A stretch of 64,000 bases of DNA from Desmonostoc geniculatum HA4340-LM1 (GTDB lineage: Bacteria > Cyanobacteriota > Cyanobacteriia > Cyanobacteriales > Nostocaceae): assembly GCA_019359545.1 (NCBI GenBank), contig JAHHHB010000007.1, positions 1 through 64,000 on the forward strand. Reading direction: 5' to 3'. The position numbers were made by a program, and so were the translations under genes. Shown in pieces: positions 18,801-27,951 of this stretch. Below the pieces are notes generated by a model. That model had not been told where the DNA came from, did no database searches, and saw only the letters and a program-made list of their open reading frames with translations. The first letter of the stretch is position 1. Each line of letters opens with the position of its first letter.

Positions 18801-20612
18801 AATATTAACAGTGACTCCACTAGGTGACGTGACATAGAGAACTGTATCAAAATCTGCGCTATTATCTCTCTCTTCACCACCATCTATCGTGTCATTACCA
18901 GCATCACCCGATATGATGTCAATACCAGCGCCACCAAGTATTGAGTCGTTTCCTGGGTTGTCAAATTTGCCAACACCAGGGACTGTTGTCAGCAAATTTG
19001 CAAACTGAGCTAATTGCTGCGGTGTTAAAAATTTCGATAAATCATCTTGATTCAGGGATAGTAAGTAGTCACCAATAATGATGTCATCACCTGCACTACC
19101 ATTGAGGACATCGGTGCCAGAACCACCCAGAATAATATCAATACCATCGCCGGCGTCAATGTTATCATTACCACCATCACCGGAAATAATGTCATTGCCG
19201 ACGCCACCAAATATGGTGTCATTTCCTTCCGGTCCCAAATCAATGGTAGTACTTACACCATTACTAACACTATTAAATCCCTGTGGCAGAAAGTAGTCAC
19301 CAAAAATGATGTCATTACCAATGCCGCCATTGATGTTGTCACTGTCGGCACCACCCAAAATGGTGTCATTTCCTTGATCGCCATTAATGTTATCGTTACC
19401 ACCATCGCCACTGATGACATCGTTACCACTACCTCCAGATATTGTGTCACCACCTGAAACTCCAAACTTATTGAGACCAGGGAGTTGTGCCAATTGAGAT
19501 GGTGTTAAAAAACTCTTGAAGGCGTTGGGTAGTTCTAACAAGTCACCCAGGATCGCATCGTTTTCGCTACCACCATTGATGCTATCTCTACCAGTTCCGC
19601 CAATGAGAATGTCTTCTCCTTCGTCTCCATTGATGGTGTCGTTACCACCATCGCCACTGATGATGTCATTACCAGTGCCTCCGGAAATAGAGTCATTGCC
19701 TTCAGGTCCCAAATCAATGGCAGTAGTTACACCATTACTAACAGTATTAAATCCCTGTGGCAGGAAGTAATCACCAAAAATGATGTCATTATCTATACCA
19801 CCATTGATGATGTCGTTGTTGGCTCCACCAATCAGGATGTCATTTCCTTGATCGCCGTTGATGGTATCGATACCGCGATCGCCAAAAATGATATCACCAC
19901 CATTTCCACCAGAAATCGAGTCGTTGCCTTCGTTACCTGAACCAATGGGAATTATAAAATTCCCAAATTTCAGTTTGATGTTGTCAATCCTCCCCGAACC
20001 ACCAAAACCCAAAAAACTACCACCACCACCAAAACTACCTGGAATATCAAATTGACTCAAATCTAAAGGGATATTTTGTTCAACCAGATTTGTCAGGTAG
20101 TCACCAAACAGAACGTCGTTACCGTCACCACCATTTATGGTGTCATTACCACCGCCACCGAGAATAATGTCAACTCCACCATTTCCATTCAGGAAGTCGT
20201 TACCGTCTGAACCTGCATCGTTGGGAGCAAGAGCATCTCCTAAAATGAGATCGAAATCGTTACCACCGCTAATTGTGTCATTACCACCAAAACCTACAAA
20301 AAAGTTACTTGGTCCATCAGGAAGAGGTATAGAAAAATTAATTCTATCTGTCCTTGACCTTTGAGAGAAGAGTGTTGGTATTGTATAAGTTACCGCAAAG
20401 TTAATAGGGAAATTTATCGCTGATTCGCTTTGCAGAAAATTAGCTCCAGTAGTTCCCACAATAATATCTGGAAGGTTACTCAAGCTAATAGGAATAGTTG
20501 GTTCAACATTAGTTCTTCTTGTTTTGGAACCAACCAAAAATTCAATTGTAGCTGTAATTCTGGCTGCGAGACGTGGTTGTGTTGTTAAAAAACTAAATAG
20601 AGACATAATCAA
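15846..20612 (-). CDS. Large RTX (hemolysin-type calcium-binding repeat) protein
   Basis: The 1588-residue acidic protein is almost wholly made of GGxGxDxLx nonapeptide repeats, which form calcium-filled parallel beta rolls. About 120 N-terminal residues are free of repeats. Two or three insertions (around residues 580-700 and 770-870) contain other beta-rich modules with TVSYRRDPKGVTV- and TASYFNSGSGVAV-like strands, seen in cyanobacterial RTX proteins. The C-terminus (LLATLINVQSSTLNVWDFSAA) ends in the hydrophobic/aromatic tail usual for type I secretion. No secretion genes sit next to it. Such proteins are surface or S-layer-like, adhesive or motility proteins; no catalytic domain is visible. 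High internal repetition makes misassembly possible. Confidence 0.93.
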   Translation of the reverse strand: MIMSLFSFLTTQPRLAARITATIEFLVGSKTRRTNVEPTIPISLSNLPDIIVGTTGANFLQSESAINFPINFAVTYTIPTLFSQRSRTDRINFSIPLPDGPSNFFVGFGGNDTISGGNDFDLILGDALAPNDAGSDGNDFLNGNGGVDIILGGGGNDTINGGDGNDVLFGDYLTNLVEQNIPLDLSQFDIPGSFGGGGSFLGFGGSGRIDNIKLKFGNFIIPIGSGNEGNDSISGGNGGDIIFGDRGIDTINGDQGNDILIGGANNDIINGGIDNDIIFGDYFLPQGFNTVSNGVTTAIDLGPEGNDSISGGTGNDIISGDGGNDTINGDEGEDILIGGTGRDSINGGSENDAILGDLLELPNAFKSFLTPSQLAQLPGLNKFGVSGGDTISGGSGNDVISGDGGNDNINGDQGNDTILGGADSDNINGGIGNDIIFGDYFLPQGFNSVSNGVSTTIDLGPEGNDTIFGGVGNDIISGDGGNDNIDAGDGIDIILGGSGTDVLNGSAGDDIIIGDYLLSLNQDDLSKFLTPQQLAQFANLLTTVPGVGKFDNPGNDSILGGAGIDIISGDAGNDTIDGGEERDNSADFDTVLYVTSPSGVTVNIDEQSGYSNPGGSIHIDCISERTIPTDLEPEFGINAGTAYDGYGNVDTLRNVENIVGSIFDDILIGNSETNAIEGLSGNDLLVGNAGFDVLDGNEGIDTVSYRRDPKGVTVTLGFLFTPGLGIAFDGFGAIDALNSIENIIGSNFNDQLTGDINKNAIYAGGGKDTVSGGGGDDILFGEDGDDIIRGDDGDDFLVGGKGADTLDGGFFGTTIFGFIGVDTASYFNSGSGVAVSLTTGTGSAGDAKGDVLTGIENLEGSEYDDYLQGDAGNNQICGLGGNDLIYGEAGDDTLHGNEGNDRLYGGNGIDIISGDDGNDQLYGENDNDQLFGDKGDDLLDGGQGVDNLYGGDGDDQLYGRLGDDQLYGDSGNDLLEGGDGNDVLFGNANNDRLFGQAGTDSLYGGSGNDYLDGGDGNDSLYGNTDNDILYGQSGDDYLEGGDGNDGLFGGAGQDTLLGQAGDDKLDGGDGNDELDGGDGNDVLYGQAGDDHLTGQAGDDFLDGGQGNDLLYGNDGNDQLYGQQGNDFIYGGANSDFLDGGEGDDFLYGQGSDDRLYGQAGRDLLDGDIGNDVLNGGTGDDQLYGRNGIDSLDGGADNDLLVGGLGSDYLLGGEGNDFLYGDDDTHTYGNGYGDTLSGNNDTLDGGIGNDNLYGGFGNDSLIGGDGSDLLIGDDQLITGEDTSTLYSGNDTLIAGAGDDYLEGSLGRDSLLGGEGNDFLFGDFPFFAGQSNKIQGQFDESRGYNNDTLDGGSGHDYLEGGFGNDSLLGGEGDDFLYGDFGDGYGYNGNQFNRVDNGYDFYGSGNDYLDAGAGNDYLNGNDGNDTLIGGQGDDYLVGGNGNDKLYGENIPGDNQKIPTDSLAKIPVDDNGKPQFQDIAYRDILLGGNGGDLLVAGSGNSVLDGGFGNDTLYGSAGIDQFVLYPGAGSDIIYNFVKGQDFIGLRNGLTFGQLSITQSSKDTAIAISETKELLATLINVQSSTLNVWDFSAA

Positions 20613-21837
20613 ATTTCCTCAATTTTGCTATTTAAGATATTTGCCTGATGACACTGGTCAAGTTAAAAGAGCCATAATTGGTTATTCCTGATTACGAAAT
20701 TTGACGGAATAAAACCTCCTTATAAAAGATCAAACTATCTAATAAATGTAACTACATTAGACGAGGAAATTAACCAATTGTTTTTATTAGTTAATCAGTC
20801 CACAATTTTTCCAATCATGGCAATATATTGGAATTTATACAATATCCAGATACAGGAGATGAATCATTTTTTATTAAAAATGTACTCATCTGAAATTTGC
20901 AGACTGATTATTGTTATTTAGGAAGAAATAATACAACTTCCCAATAACTCTAAACTTTAGTACAGTCTCTCGGAAACAACTAACCATGACAAAATTCGAC
21001 TCAGAACTAATATCAGGAGTAGTTAGGAACTTTATGTCAAGCCGCATTAGTCGAATTATGAGGCTCTCTAATTAATTACAAAGAACATATAAATAAAATC
21101 GGTTAATTTAAATTAAATATTTTTTTAACAAATCTTATTTGGAATATCTTTGTAATTTTAGGTAAAAAAACTAATGGGACTTAGACAAAAAACACGCAAA
21201 AATCAGCCTCAAATCTATATATACAAAGAATTAGACATCGTTTTGCTTGCTTTCTAGATACATCTGGGTTTGAGCTTTTTTTGAGTATTTATTGTATTTC
21301 CCTTACCCTACATGGGTTTGAGACTTGTTTTTTCCTCAAAAATGTTTAAGTCCCGCTAGTGTTGATTTCCGTTACATAAATCCTGCTCAACTCTAATCAA
21401 TGCTTCTGTTAGCTATTGAATTGGTGTCGAGCTTCGTTTATTTCCTGCTTCATTCTGGCAGTGTCGGCACTTACCAGTCCACAGGCTAGCATCGTCTAAC
21501 TGACGACTCTATGTATCGAAGAGAAGTTATAAAACCTCGTTGTTTATGAAGTCTTTACACTAAACTTATACTCAATAGAATCACGGATTTTATTGAAAAT
21601 CAATAATTATGAGGTTGTCTTTACAAAAAATTTATATATTCTTTTCAAGAAATAGTAATTTAATTAAAATTCCTCTAGACTATTAAGTAATAATAAATTT
21701 TTTGATTTAAACGGATAAAAAAAATGAAGTTTTAGACTAAAAAAAGAAATAATTCTTAATAGATGAATTAACAAATGGGGATAGAGGTTAGAGGCTAGGG
21801 CATACCTCATGCGATTGGGAACTGCCACAGCATTTAT
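20613..21837. other. Gene-free 1.2-kb region upstream of the RTX gene
   Basis: This is A/T-rich DNA containing the RTX gene's promoter region. A 29-residue ORF (MTKFDSELISGVV..., 20986-21075) with GGAAA upstream is possible but unsupported. An element with imperfect terminal inverted repeats lies at about 21172-21358. The remainder shows nothing recognisable. Confidence 0.5.
21176..21354. mobile_element. Possible MITE with imperfect GGGACTTA termini
   Basis: GGGACTTAGACA at 21176-21187 faces TGTTTAAGTCCC at 21343-21354, with 11 of 12 positions complementary; CTA occurs just outside both ends. About 179 bp lie between the outer ends, with no ORF. No target duplication is clear. Confidence 0.4.
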
Positions 21838-22578
21838 CTACTCAAGTAAGGTTTGAGAAATAACTTGCAATATTTCTTGCTGCTTACTTTTGAGAAAGAA
21901 ATGGTTGCCAGGAAACGTATAGAGTTGAAATTTGCTATAAGTTTGTTCGCACCAAGGGCTAAGGGAAGCAGTAAGAACTACCTCGTCTTGTAGACCGCTA
22001 AAGGCAGAAATAGGACAATCAAGTGGAGCTTCTTCTATGTATGAATAAGTTTCAGCTATTGCTAGGTCTGCTCGCAAGATACGTACAAACAATTTCATGA
22101 ATGCAGGGTTTTGCAAGACAACGTTTGGGGTACCGTTGAAACGACATACTTGTTGAAAAAACTCGGCTTCGGGTAGTTGGTGAATTGGTGGGTGTAAGCC
22201 AGGAACATCAGGGGCTTGACGAGCAGAAATCAAAAGGTGAAATGGTTGGCGATGTTTTAATCGACGCAACTGGCGTGCTGACTCAAAGCAAATCAAAGCT
22301 CCCAAACTGTGACCAAAAAAGGCAAAAGGACGGTCAAATTCGGGTAGAAGGGCAGGTATCATCTGCTGAAGTAGAGGTGTAAGGTGGCTGAACAGAGGCT
22401 CCTTAATTCTGTTTTCTCGTCCAGGGAGTTGTATTGCACAGACTTCTATTTGTGGAAGTAATTGGTCCGCCCAAGGTTTAAAAAAAGAAGCACCAGCACC
22501 AGCAAAAGGAAAGCAAAATAGGCGTAAATTGGCTTGAGGATTGGGTTTAGGATATACGATCCAAGGATTTATCATCAC
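21838..22578 (-). CDS. Type II thioesterase (editing thioesterase of PKS/NRPS)
   Basis: The 246-residue alpha/beta hydrolase shows LRLFCFPFAGAGASFFKPW, LPGRENRIKEPL, the nucleophile elbow GHSLGA (Ser-91), an acid residue in SGLQDEVV and the catalytic His in FPGNHFFLKS, matching the GrsT/SrfAD group. These free-standing enzymes remove misprimed or stalled acyl groups from carrier proteins and sometimes help release products. It faces away from the FAAL gene, separated by about 1 kb, and is the only thioesterase in the window; none of the PKS proteins ends in a thioesterase domain. It may therefore serve the cluster as editor or releaser. Confidence 0.93.
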   Translation of the reverse strand: MMINPWIVYPKPNPQANLRLFCFPFAGAGASFFKPWADQLLPQIEVCAIQLPGRENRIKEPLFSHLTPLLQQMIPALLPEFDRPFAFFGHSLGALICFESARQLRRLKHRQPFHLLISARQAPDVPGLHPPIHQLPEAEFFQQVCRFNGTPNVVLQNPAFMKLFVRILRADLAIAETYSYIEEAPLDCPISAFSGLQDEVVLTASLSPWCEQTYSKFQLYTFPGNHFFLKSKQQEILQVISQTLLE

Positions 22579-23578
22579 AAACAGAAGTGAATTGTAGTCT
22601 TTAAATTATGTAATCACTGGGCAAAAGCCAAGTGAAATCCATTGGTGGCAAGTTAAGGCTGTAATTGCTTCTTAATTACTTCATCTTCCACCATCAGTAG
22701 ATCGAAAACTTTTGTAAATCGACGAAATAATCAGGGTTTCAGACGACGTTTTTCGGCTGATAATTGCGATCGCTTGCACTGCACTCTTAACCCACCAACA
22801 ACGCCCATTGCTTGAAAAGCAGAGTCTAATAGGATTGCGGCAATTTGTGTTCCTAAATTCAAATGAACCGCTGGTAAGGGTACTGGAAAACTTTTCGATC
22901 TACTGACCATCAGTCTTTGGTTCTTTTTGGCATGGTCTCGGTTGGTTTTTCGGCTGACGCTCATGGTTGCCCACAAATGCTGAAACACCTGTCTGGACTG
23001 AGTTAAAGACTATTTTTTTTCAGTACAAATATTGTTTAGAGAATCATTGATAATGATAATCGAGTTGCGGATGAGTCCCCGACTCCATTATTATACAAAT
23101 TTATTTCTACTCAAAGACCTATTGACAAAATTTACTTACTTTTAACCTGTTCCTAATGAGGATGAGTGACGTTATAAGTAAATTCAGTGAGGAATATATA
23201 AAGATTATGTAAAAGATTCTTTTGGCACATTGATTTAAATCTAAAAATATGCGTATATATTTGTAGAAGTATTATATATCTTTTTTTACAAAATTAAGAA
23301 AAAATATATGTAAAATCAACACAATTCAAATCTTTAAATTGTTACTTATCAATTAAATTTATTTAAGTAACACGGCTTGGAGAAACAAAACTATGTAAAT
23401 AAAATTGGCTTGTAATTCCCTTCCCATGCAGCATATACCCTGTCTCAGCAATAAATGTTCGAGCCGATACACTGAATAATCTTCCATCACCCGAAGATTT
23501 GTGATTGGCGCTACATTTTAATTTTACAAAAACCATGTTTACTGAGAGCGTAGTTATTTAAAATAAGGTGTCTATAGA
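22579..23578. promoter_or_regulatory. 1-kb divergent control region of the polyketide locus
   Basis: The region separates the thioesterase (minus) from the FAAL gene (plus). It contains a Fur-box-like site at 23043-23061 and then strongly A/T-rich DNA to 23350. An 85-residue minus-strand ORF (22731-22988) has no recognisable features and no strong start. Confidence 0.45.
23043..23061. promoter_or_regulatory. Fur-box-like site
   Basis: GATAATGATAATC at 23049-23061 equals the first 13 bases of the classical 19-bp iron box GATAATGATAATCATTATC, and ATCATT-GAT-AATGAT at 23043-23057 gives an inverted repeat. It lies about 465 bp before the thioesterase start and about 520 bp before the FAAL start, so the regulated promoter is uncertain. 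Confidence 0.4.
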
Positions 23579-25417
23579 ATGACTCTGAGTTGTTTAAGCT
23601 ATTCAATAGATAGTGAATATAGCGTCTCAACATTAGTTGATGTACTCATTTATCGAGCAAAGCACCAGCCAGAACAAAAAGCTTATACATTTTTAAAAAA
23701 TGGAGAACAAGAAGCAGATAGTTTAACTTATCAAGAACTTGATCTGCGGTCTAGAGCGATCGCTTCTTCTCTGCAAGCTCTTAATCTTGTTGGAGAACGG
23801 GCCCTACTCCTTTATCAGCCTGGATTAGATTTTATTGCTGCCTTCTTTGGATGTTTGTACGCTGGAGTCGTAGCTGTTCCCGCCTACCCACCAAGAAAAA
23901 ATCAAAATCTGAGTAGACTACAGTCAATTACAGCTGATGCCCAAGCCCAAATAGTACTCACTACAACAACATTACTGAATAACCGTGAGCTTTTTGCTGA
24001 GCAGGGCTTAGAACTAGCTAAATTGCAATGGTTAACAACCGATGCATTAACTAACGAACTCACACAATCATGGCAGCAACTAAAACTTGAAGAGAATTCC
24101 TTAGCTTTTTTACAATACACTTCTGGTTCTACTGGGAATCCCAAAGGTGTAATGGTCAGTCATGGCAACCTTTTACATAATTCTCGCCTGATTGCCCAAT
24201 GTTTTGGTCATTCATCCAACAGCAAAGGTTTGATTTGGTTACCTCCTTACCATGATATGGGATTGATTGGTGGTATTTTACAACCCCTTTACGCTGGGTT
24301 TCCCGTGGTATTGATGTCACCAGTAGACTTTCTGCAAAAACCCATGCGTTGGTTACAAGCAATTTCTCGCTACAAAGCTACTACTAGTGGTGGTCCGAAC
24401 TTTGCATATGAGTTATGCCTGCGTAAGGCCACACCCGAACACTTAGAAAGTCTAGACTTAAGTAGTTGGGATCTTGCTTTTACGGGTGCCGAACCCATTC
24501 GCGCTCAAACGTTGGAGCAATTCACCAAGACTTTTGCACCCTGCGGTTTTCATCAAAAAGCATTCTATCCATGCTACGGTATGGCGGAAACAACTTTGAT
24601 TGTTTCTGGAGGAGCAAAAACAGAATTACCAATCTTTTGTAAAGTTGATCCGACTGCACTAGAACAAAATCGAGTAGTCAAAGTTACAGATGAACAGATT
24701 GATGCTAGAACCCTCGTCGGGTGTGGGCAAAGCTGTCAAGATATGAAGATTGTCATTGTCAATCCCGAATCTTTAACTATTTGTTCTGAGAAGCAAATCG
24801 GGGAAATCTGGGTATCAGGTTCAAGTGTGACTCAAGGCTACTGGAATCAAGCTGAACTCACAAAAGAAAACTTTTATGCTTATGCAGATACGGGAGAAGG
24901 CCCATTTCTGCGTACAGGAGATTTGGGATTTTTACAAGATGATGAACTGTTTGTCACAGGTCGGATTAAAGATATCATCATCATTCGTGGGCAAAACCAT
25001 TATCCTCAAGATATTGAACTCACTGTAGAGAAGAGTCATCCTGCTTTGAGAGTAGGTTGTTTAGCTGCCTTCGCGGTAGAATCCAAAGGTTCTGAAAGAC
25101 TGGTTGTTGTTGCTGAAGTCGAAAGAACTTACTTCAAGAAATTAAACGTTCAAGAAGTCGTCAATAAGATTAGACAAACAGTAATAGCAGAACATGGGCT
25201 AGATGTATTTGCTGTGGTATTAGTGAAGACTGGAAGTATTCCCAAAACTTCTAGTGGTAAGATTCGCCGTTACGCCTGTCGAACTGCATTTTTGTCGGGC
25301 AGCTTGGATGTTGTCCAAGACTGGAGTGAAAGTCCAGAAAGTACCAAAAAATATATCAATTTACAGGCAGAAATTGAAACTATTTTGCATAAATTGCAAA
25401 TTGAAAAACAAGGGTAG
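23579..25417 (+). CDS. Fatty-acyl-AMP ligase (FAAL), loading enzyme
   Basis: The 612-residue adenylate-forming enzyme opens with a FAAL N-terminus (TLVDVLIYRAKHQPEQKAYTFL). It carries the AMP motifs LQYTSGSTGNPKGVMVSH (about residues 178-195), LPPYHDMGLIGGIL, the FAAL-typical CYGMAETTLIVSGG, and LRTGDLGFLQDDELFVTGRIKDIIIIRGQNHYPQDIE. Segments such as VAVPAYPPR mark the FAAL rather than acyl-CoA ligase subgroup. It would activate a free medium- or long-chain fatty acid as acyl-AMP and transfer it to the free ACP encoded next. It is the first gene of the plus-strand biosynthetic series, and FAAL-ACP-CylC order is shared with cylindrocyclophane-type loci. Confidence 0.94.
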   Translation: MTLSCLSYSIDSEYSVSTLVDVLIYRAKHQPEQKAYTFLKNGEQEADSLTYQELDLRSRAIASSLQALNLVGERALLLYQPGLDFIAAFFGCLYAGVVAVPAYPPRKNQNLSRLQSITADAQAQIVLTTTTLLNNRELFAEQGLELAKLQWLTTDALTNELTQSWQQLKLEENSLAFLQYTSGSTGNPKGVMVSHGNLLHNSRLIAQCFGHSSNSKGLIWLPPYHDMGLIGGILQPLYAGFPVVLMSPVDFLQKPMRWLQAISRYKATTSGGPNFAYELCLRKATPEHLESLDLSSWDLAFTGAEPIRAQTLEQFTKTFAPCGFHQKAFYPCYGMAETTLIVSGGAKTELPIFCKVDPTALEQNRVVKVTDEQIDARTLVGCGQSCQDMKIVIVNPESLTICSEKQIGEIWVSGSSVTQGYWNQAELTKENFYAYADTGEGPFLRTGDLGFLQDDELFVTGRIKDIIIIRGQNHYPQDIELTVEKSHPALRVGCLAAFAVESKGSERLVVVAEVERTYFKKLNVQEVVNKIRQTVIAEHGLDVFAVVLVKTGSIPKTSSGKIRRYACRTAFLSGSLDVVQDWSESPESTKKYINLQAEIETILHKLQIEKQG

Positions 25418-25951
25418 AATTGAAAATGATATCAAAAACATTATTCTCCTTCATTTGAATCATGTATCTGTTTTTCTGACTCAGGTACATGCAGTAATCC
25501 TAGTTAAATCAGGGAATATAAACATATTTCCTATATTCCCATATATAGCAATCCTAAATCAGTTGTGAGAGATAAAATGTCTGAAAAGCTGATAGGTACT
25601 TTGTTTTTACGTCTTTTCTCACGTTAAAATGGGGATTGCTATATAAATATTATGATTATTTTAAGATTATTTATGATGGCTAGATAATACATATGGACAT
25701 CACTATAATGCGTCAAGACATTCATGGAAAAATGGCATTAATGTGTTGATATAAATATTATTAGGCCTATTTCAAAAAAAGCATTATTGTAATATAATTA
25801 TCATAGGAATTGCAGAAGATGTATCACCAGCGTCAATGTAAAAAACTGACGGATATATCAGCTATTTTTCTTATCCCTTTTAGGGAATCTTATTTTAGTC
25901 ATTGTTTCCCCGGCGAACTGAAAAAGTTTCTAACGTAGTTAAATAGCAACA
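25418..25951. other. 534-bp gap between FAAL and ACP genes
   Basis: No ORF is credible here. It contains the element at 25541-25645 and A/T-rich sequence. The gap suggests the ACP-onward genes may have their own promoter. Confidence 0.5.
25541..25645. mobile_element. MITE-like element, 105 bp, TATATAGCAATCC termini
   Basis: TATATAGCAATCC at 25541-25553 is exactly inverted as GGATTGCTATATA at 25633-25645. The TA-rich outer ends suggest insertion at TA. It carries no coding sequence and lies between two biosynthetic genes. Confidence 0.65.
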
Positions 25952-26269
25952 ATGAAAACTCACAATCTTGATGTAATGCAAATTTCTCAAATCGATAAAG
26001 ATACCAAAGACCATGAATTAAATAAATTTCCATCTCTTGAAGAAGTTCAAGATTGGATTCTGTTATATATAGCTAATTTGCTGGAAGTAGAAACAGAAGA
26101 AATTGATATTACTTTACCCTTTAGTACATATGGATTAGATTCTTCTGTAGCAGTTGGTTTGACTGGTGATTTAGCAGATTGGCTAGGATTGGACTTAGAC
26201 CCTACACTGCTCTATGACTACCCTACTATTGAAAGTCTTGTGCAGCATTTGAGTTCTGAATTGCATTAG
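25952..26269 (+). CDS. Free-standing acyl carrier protein
   Basis: The 105-residue protein has a 25-residue leader, then a four-helix carrier fold (VQDWILLYIANLLEVETEEIDI) with the phosphopantetheine site FSTYGLDSSVAVGL and the helix III/IV end LLYDYPTIESLVQHLSSEL. It presumably receives the acyl group from the FAAL and presents it to the dimetal enzyme encoded 150 bp downstream. Its sequence around the active Ser is much closer to the ACP at the end of the third PKS protein (FDSYGLDSMLAISI) than to the carriers of the first two, so the first and last carriers of the line belong to one subtype. Confidence 0.9.
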   Translation: MKTHNLDVMQISQIDKDTKDHELNKFPSLEEVQDWILLYIANLLEVETEEIDITLPFSTYGLDSSVAVGLTGDLADWLGLDLDPTLLYDYPTIESLVQHLSSELH

Positions 26270-26421
26270 AAACTAAAACTCAAGATTGTAGCAGCTGAGT
26301 TTCTCTAGTTCGTCAGGGATCAAAAACTGGCTTGTTTAAATAGAAAAGCCAATTTTTGATGTCATTGTTAAAAACTCATCTTCTTTCTATCTTTTTGCAT
26401 TCGTCATTGAGGGGATAAATA

Positions 26422-27792
26422 GTGGTAACAACATCCAAAACAGTAGCCAATAAAGAACTATTATTGGATACATCGGAAAAAAAACGAAAAAAACATTTTC
26501 AAATAATTGACAAAACTTACAACAACAATACTGAGTCTGATTACACTGAAAAAATAGAAGCCTTAGGCAAAAACTTTGACTATAGCAGTAACAGCAGTTC
26601 TTACTGGGGTGAGCCTGAACTTTCAACTTTATATGGCACGCCCCTTTATGAAGAGGCTTCAACTTCTCAAAAACTAGCTCTGAATCATTTATATTGGGTT
26701 GGACAGTATCAACACACAGCAGCTGCCGAATCCAACACCATGCTTTACAACCAAGTAACATCAGGTGTATTTACAAAGCTTGGTGGCTATCAAACCCTTT
26801 GTCAAGAGTTAGATTTTGAAACCCATCAAGAACGATTTCACATTGGTACATTTCAAAGAATTGGGTATAAAACTAAGATAGCTTTGCTGGGTAAACAATC
26901 CTTAGGTAATAGTCTTCACAAAAAGTTAGCTAAACCCAACAGTAGTCTGTTGGATAAGTTAAAGTTGCCACAAAACAAGGAATCTTGGTCATCTTTTCAA
27001 GAATCTACATTTAGAGCGATTACTAAGCTGATGCATCGCCAGAATGCGGATTATTATTCCCGGTTTTTAGAAGAACGTGGTGTTGAGAAGATCCCCACTA
27101 CAACTGATGGGTTAGCAGGAGTGACAGCTTCTCTATCTGCTTTTAAATTCTTGACTTTGAACTGGGGTAGTTCACCTTTCATGGCAGCCCAGTATTACTC
27201 GGCTCGCATGATTGCTAATATGTCCCTCAAGGCTTATGAACATCGCTTCTTCAGACAATTTAAACAACTAGAAAGAAAAAACGATTTCATTCCTGCGCCT
27301 TTGCAAGTCTCCTACTATCATTTGTTGGATGAAGCTTTTCATACAACAATGTCTCATGTAATTTCTCAAGAAGTTTATAAAGATTTCCCTAAACCCACAG
27401 CCTATGAAAAACTGCTGTCTAATATTATTATTTACCGCTTGCAAAGTGGTTTGTTAAACGGATTGTCAGGAGGGTTGCCTGTCACCTTCCGAGATGACAC
27501 TTCTTTTATGACCTCTTATTATCGATTACTGACTTCTCCGTTGTTTGGAATGTCTAGTAGTGATGCTATCTACTGGCTAGAGAAATGCTTGTGTCAAGAG
27601 CATGAAGGATTCCACTTGAATCTCAAGTATCACCAAGATCTGTTATTCGATATGCGGAAATTCTTTGGTCGCCTCGATTATCTGTGGCCTGTAAACCGTG
27701 AAATGCGCTTAATGGCTGCTGGTGGCTCAATTGAACAAGCTATCCAACGAAACAAATCCGCATTTGTCAAGTTTGCTGGTGCTGTTGTTTAG
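26422..27792 (+). CDS. CylC-type dimetal-carboxylate halogenase/oxygenase candidate
   Basis: GTG 26422 is the start, with GAGGGG seven bases upstream. The 456-residue soluble, mostly helical protein has carboxylate/His sets suited to a two-metal centre: Glu-103 in AAAESN, Glu-133/Glu-137/His-140 in ETHQERFH, Glu-304/His-307 in LDEAFH, and Glu-393/Glu-395/His-398 in EHEGFH, that is, three ExxH motifs. Length, these motifs and the position after FAAL and ACP genes fit the CylC family, which in cylindrocyclophane biosynthesis chlorinates an unactivated carbon of the ACP-bound fatty acid. Family membership is by recognition, not alignment. A related oxygenase (hydroxylase or desaturase) is the main alternative. 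Confidence 0.72.
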   Translation: MVTTSKTVANKELLLDTSEKKRKKHFQIIDKTYNNNTESDYTEKIEALGKNFDYSSNSSSYWGEPELSTLYGTPLYEEASTSQKLALNHLYWVGQYQHTAAAESNTMLYNQVTSGVFTKLGGYQTLCQELDFETHQERFHIGTFQRIGYKTKIALLGKQSLGNSLHKKLAKPNSSLLDKLKLPQNKESWSSFQESTFRAITKLMHRQNADYYSRFLEERGVEKIPTTTDGLAGVTASLSAFKFLTLNWGSSPFMAAQYYSARMIANMSLKAYEHRFFRQFKQLERKNDFIPAPLQVSYYHLLDEAFHTTMSHVISQEVYKDFPKPTAYEKLLSNIIIYRLQSGLLNGLSGGLPVTFRDDTSFMTSYYRLLTSPLFGMSSSDAIYWLEKCLCQEHEGFHLNLKYHQDLLFDMRKFFGRLDYLWPVNREMRLMAAGGSIEQAIQRNKSAFVKFAGAVV

Positions 27793-27951
27793 TCTAGGTG
27801 TGGCTGAAAAGTGATGATTGTTCCAACGCATTTGCCAAGGAAATGGTGACATCATAAGCAAATCAGCGATACTTAAGTGAAAACGATGGTGAGTATCAAC
27901 ATCAGTTGTTTGATGTGTCAGTAGCAATACTAAGGATTTGAGGTCTTTGTC

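Noticed and set aside
15846-20612. Considered CRISPR-like because of the regular repetition
   Set aside because: The repeats are coding nonapeptides with degenerate DNA, no unique equal-length spacers and no cas genes nearby.
22731-22988. 85-residue minus-strand ORF upstream of the thioesterase
   Set aside because: No recognisable domain, no clear ribosome-binding site and very basic composition; possibly a chance frame.
25254-25568. 104-residue ORF overlapping the FAAL 3' end
   Set aside because: It overlaps the FAAL coding end in another frame and enters a TIR element.
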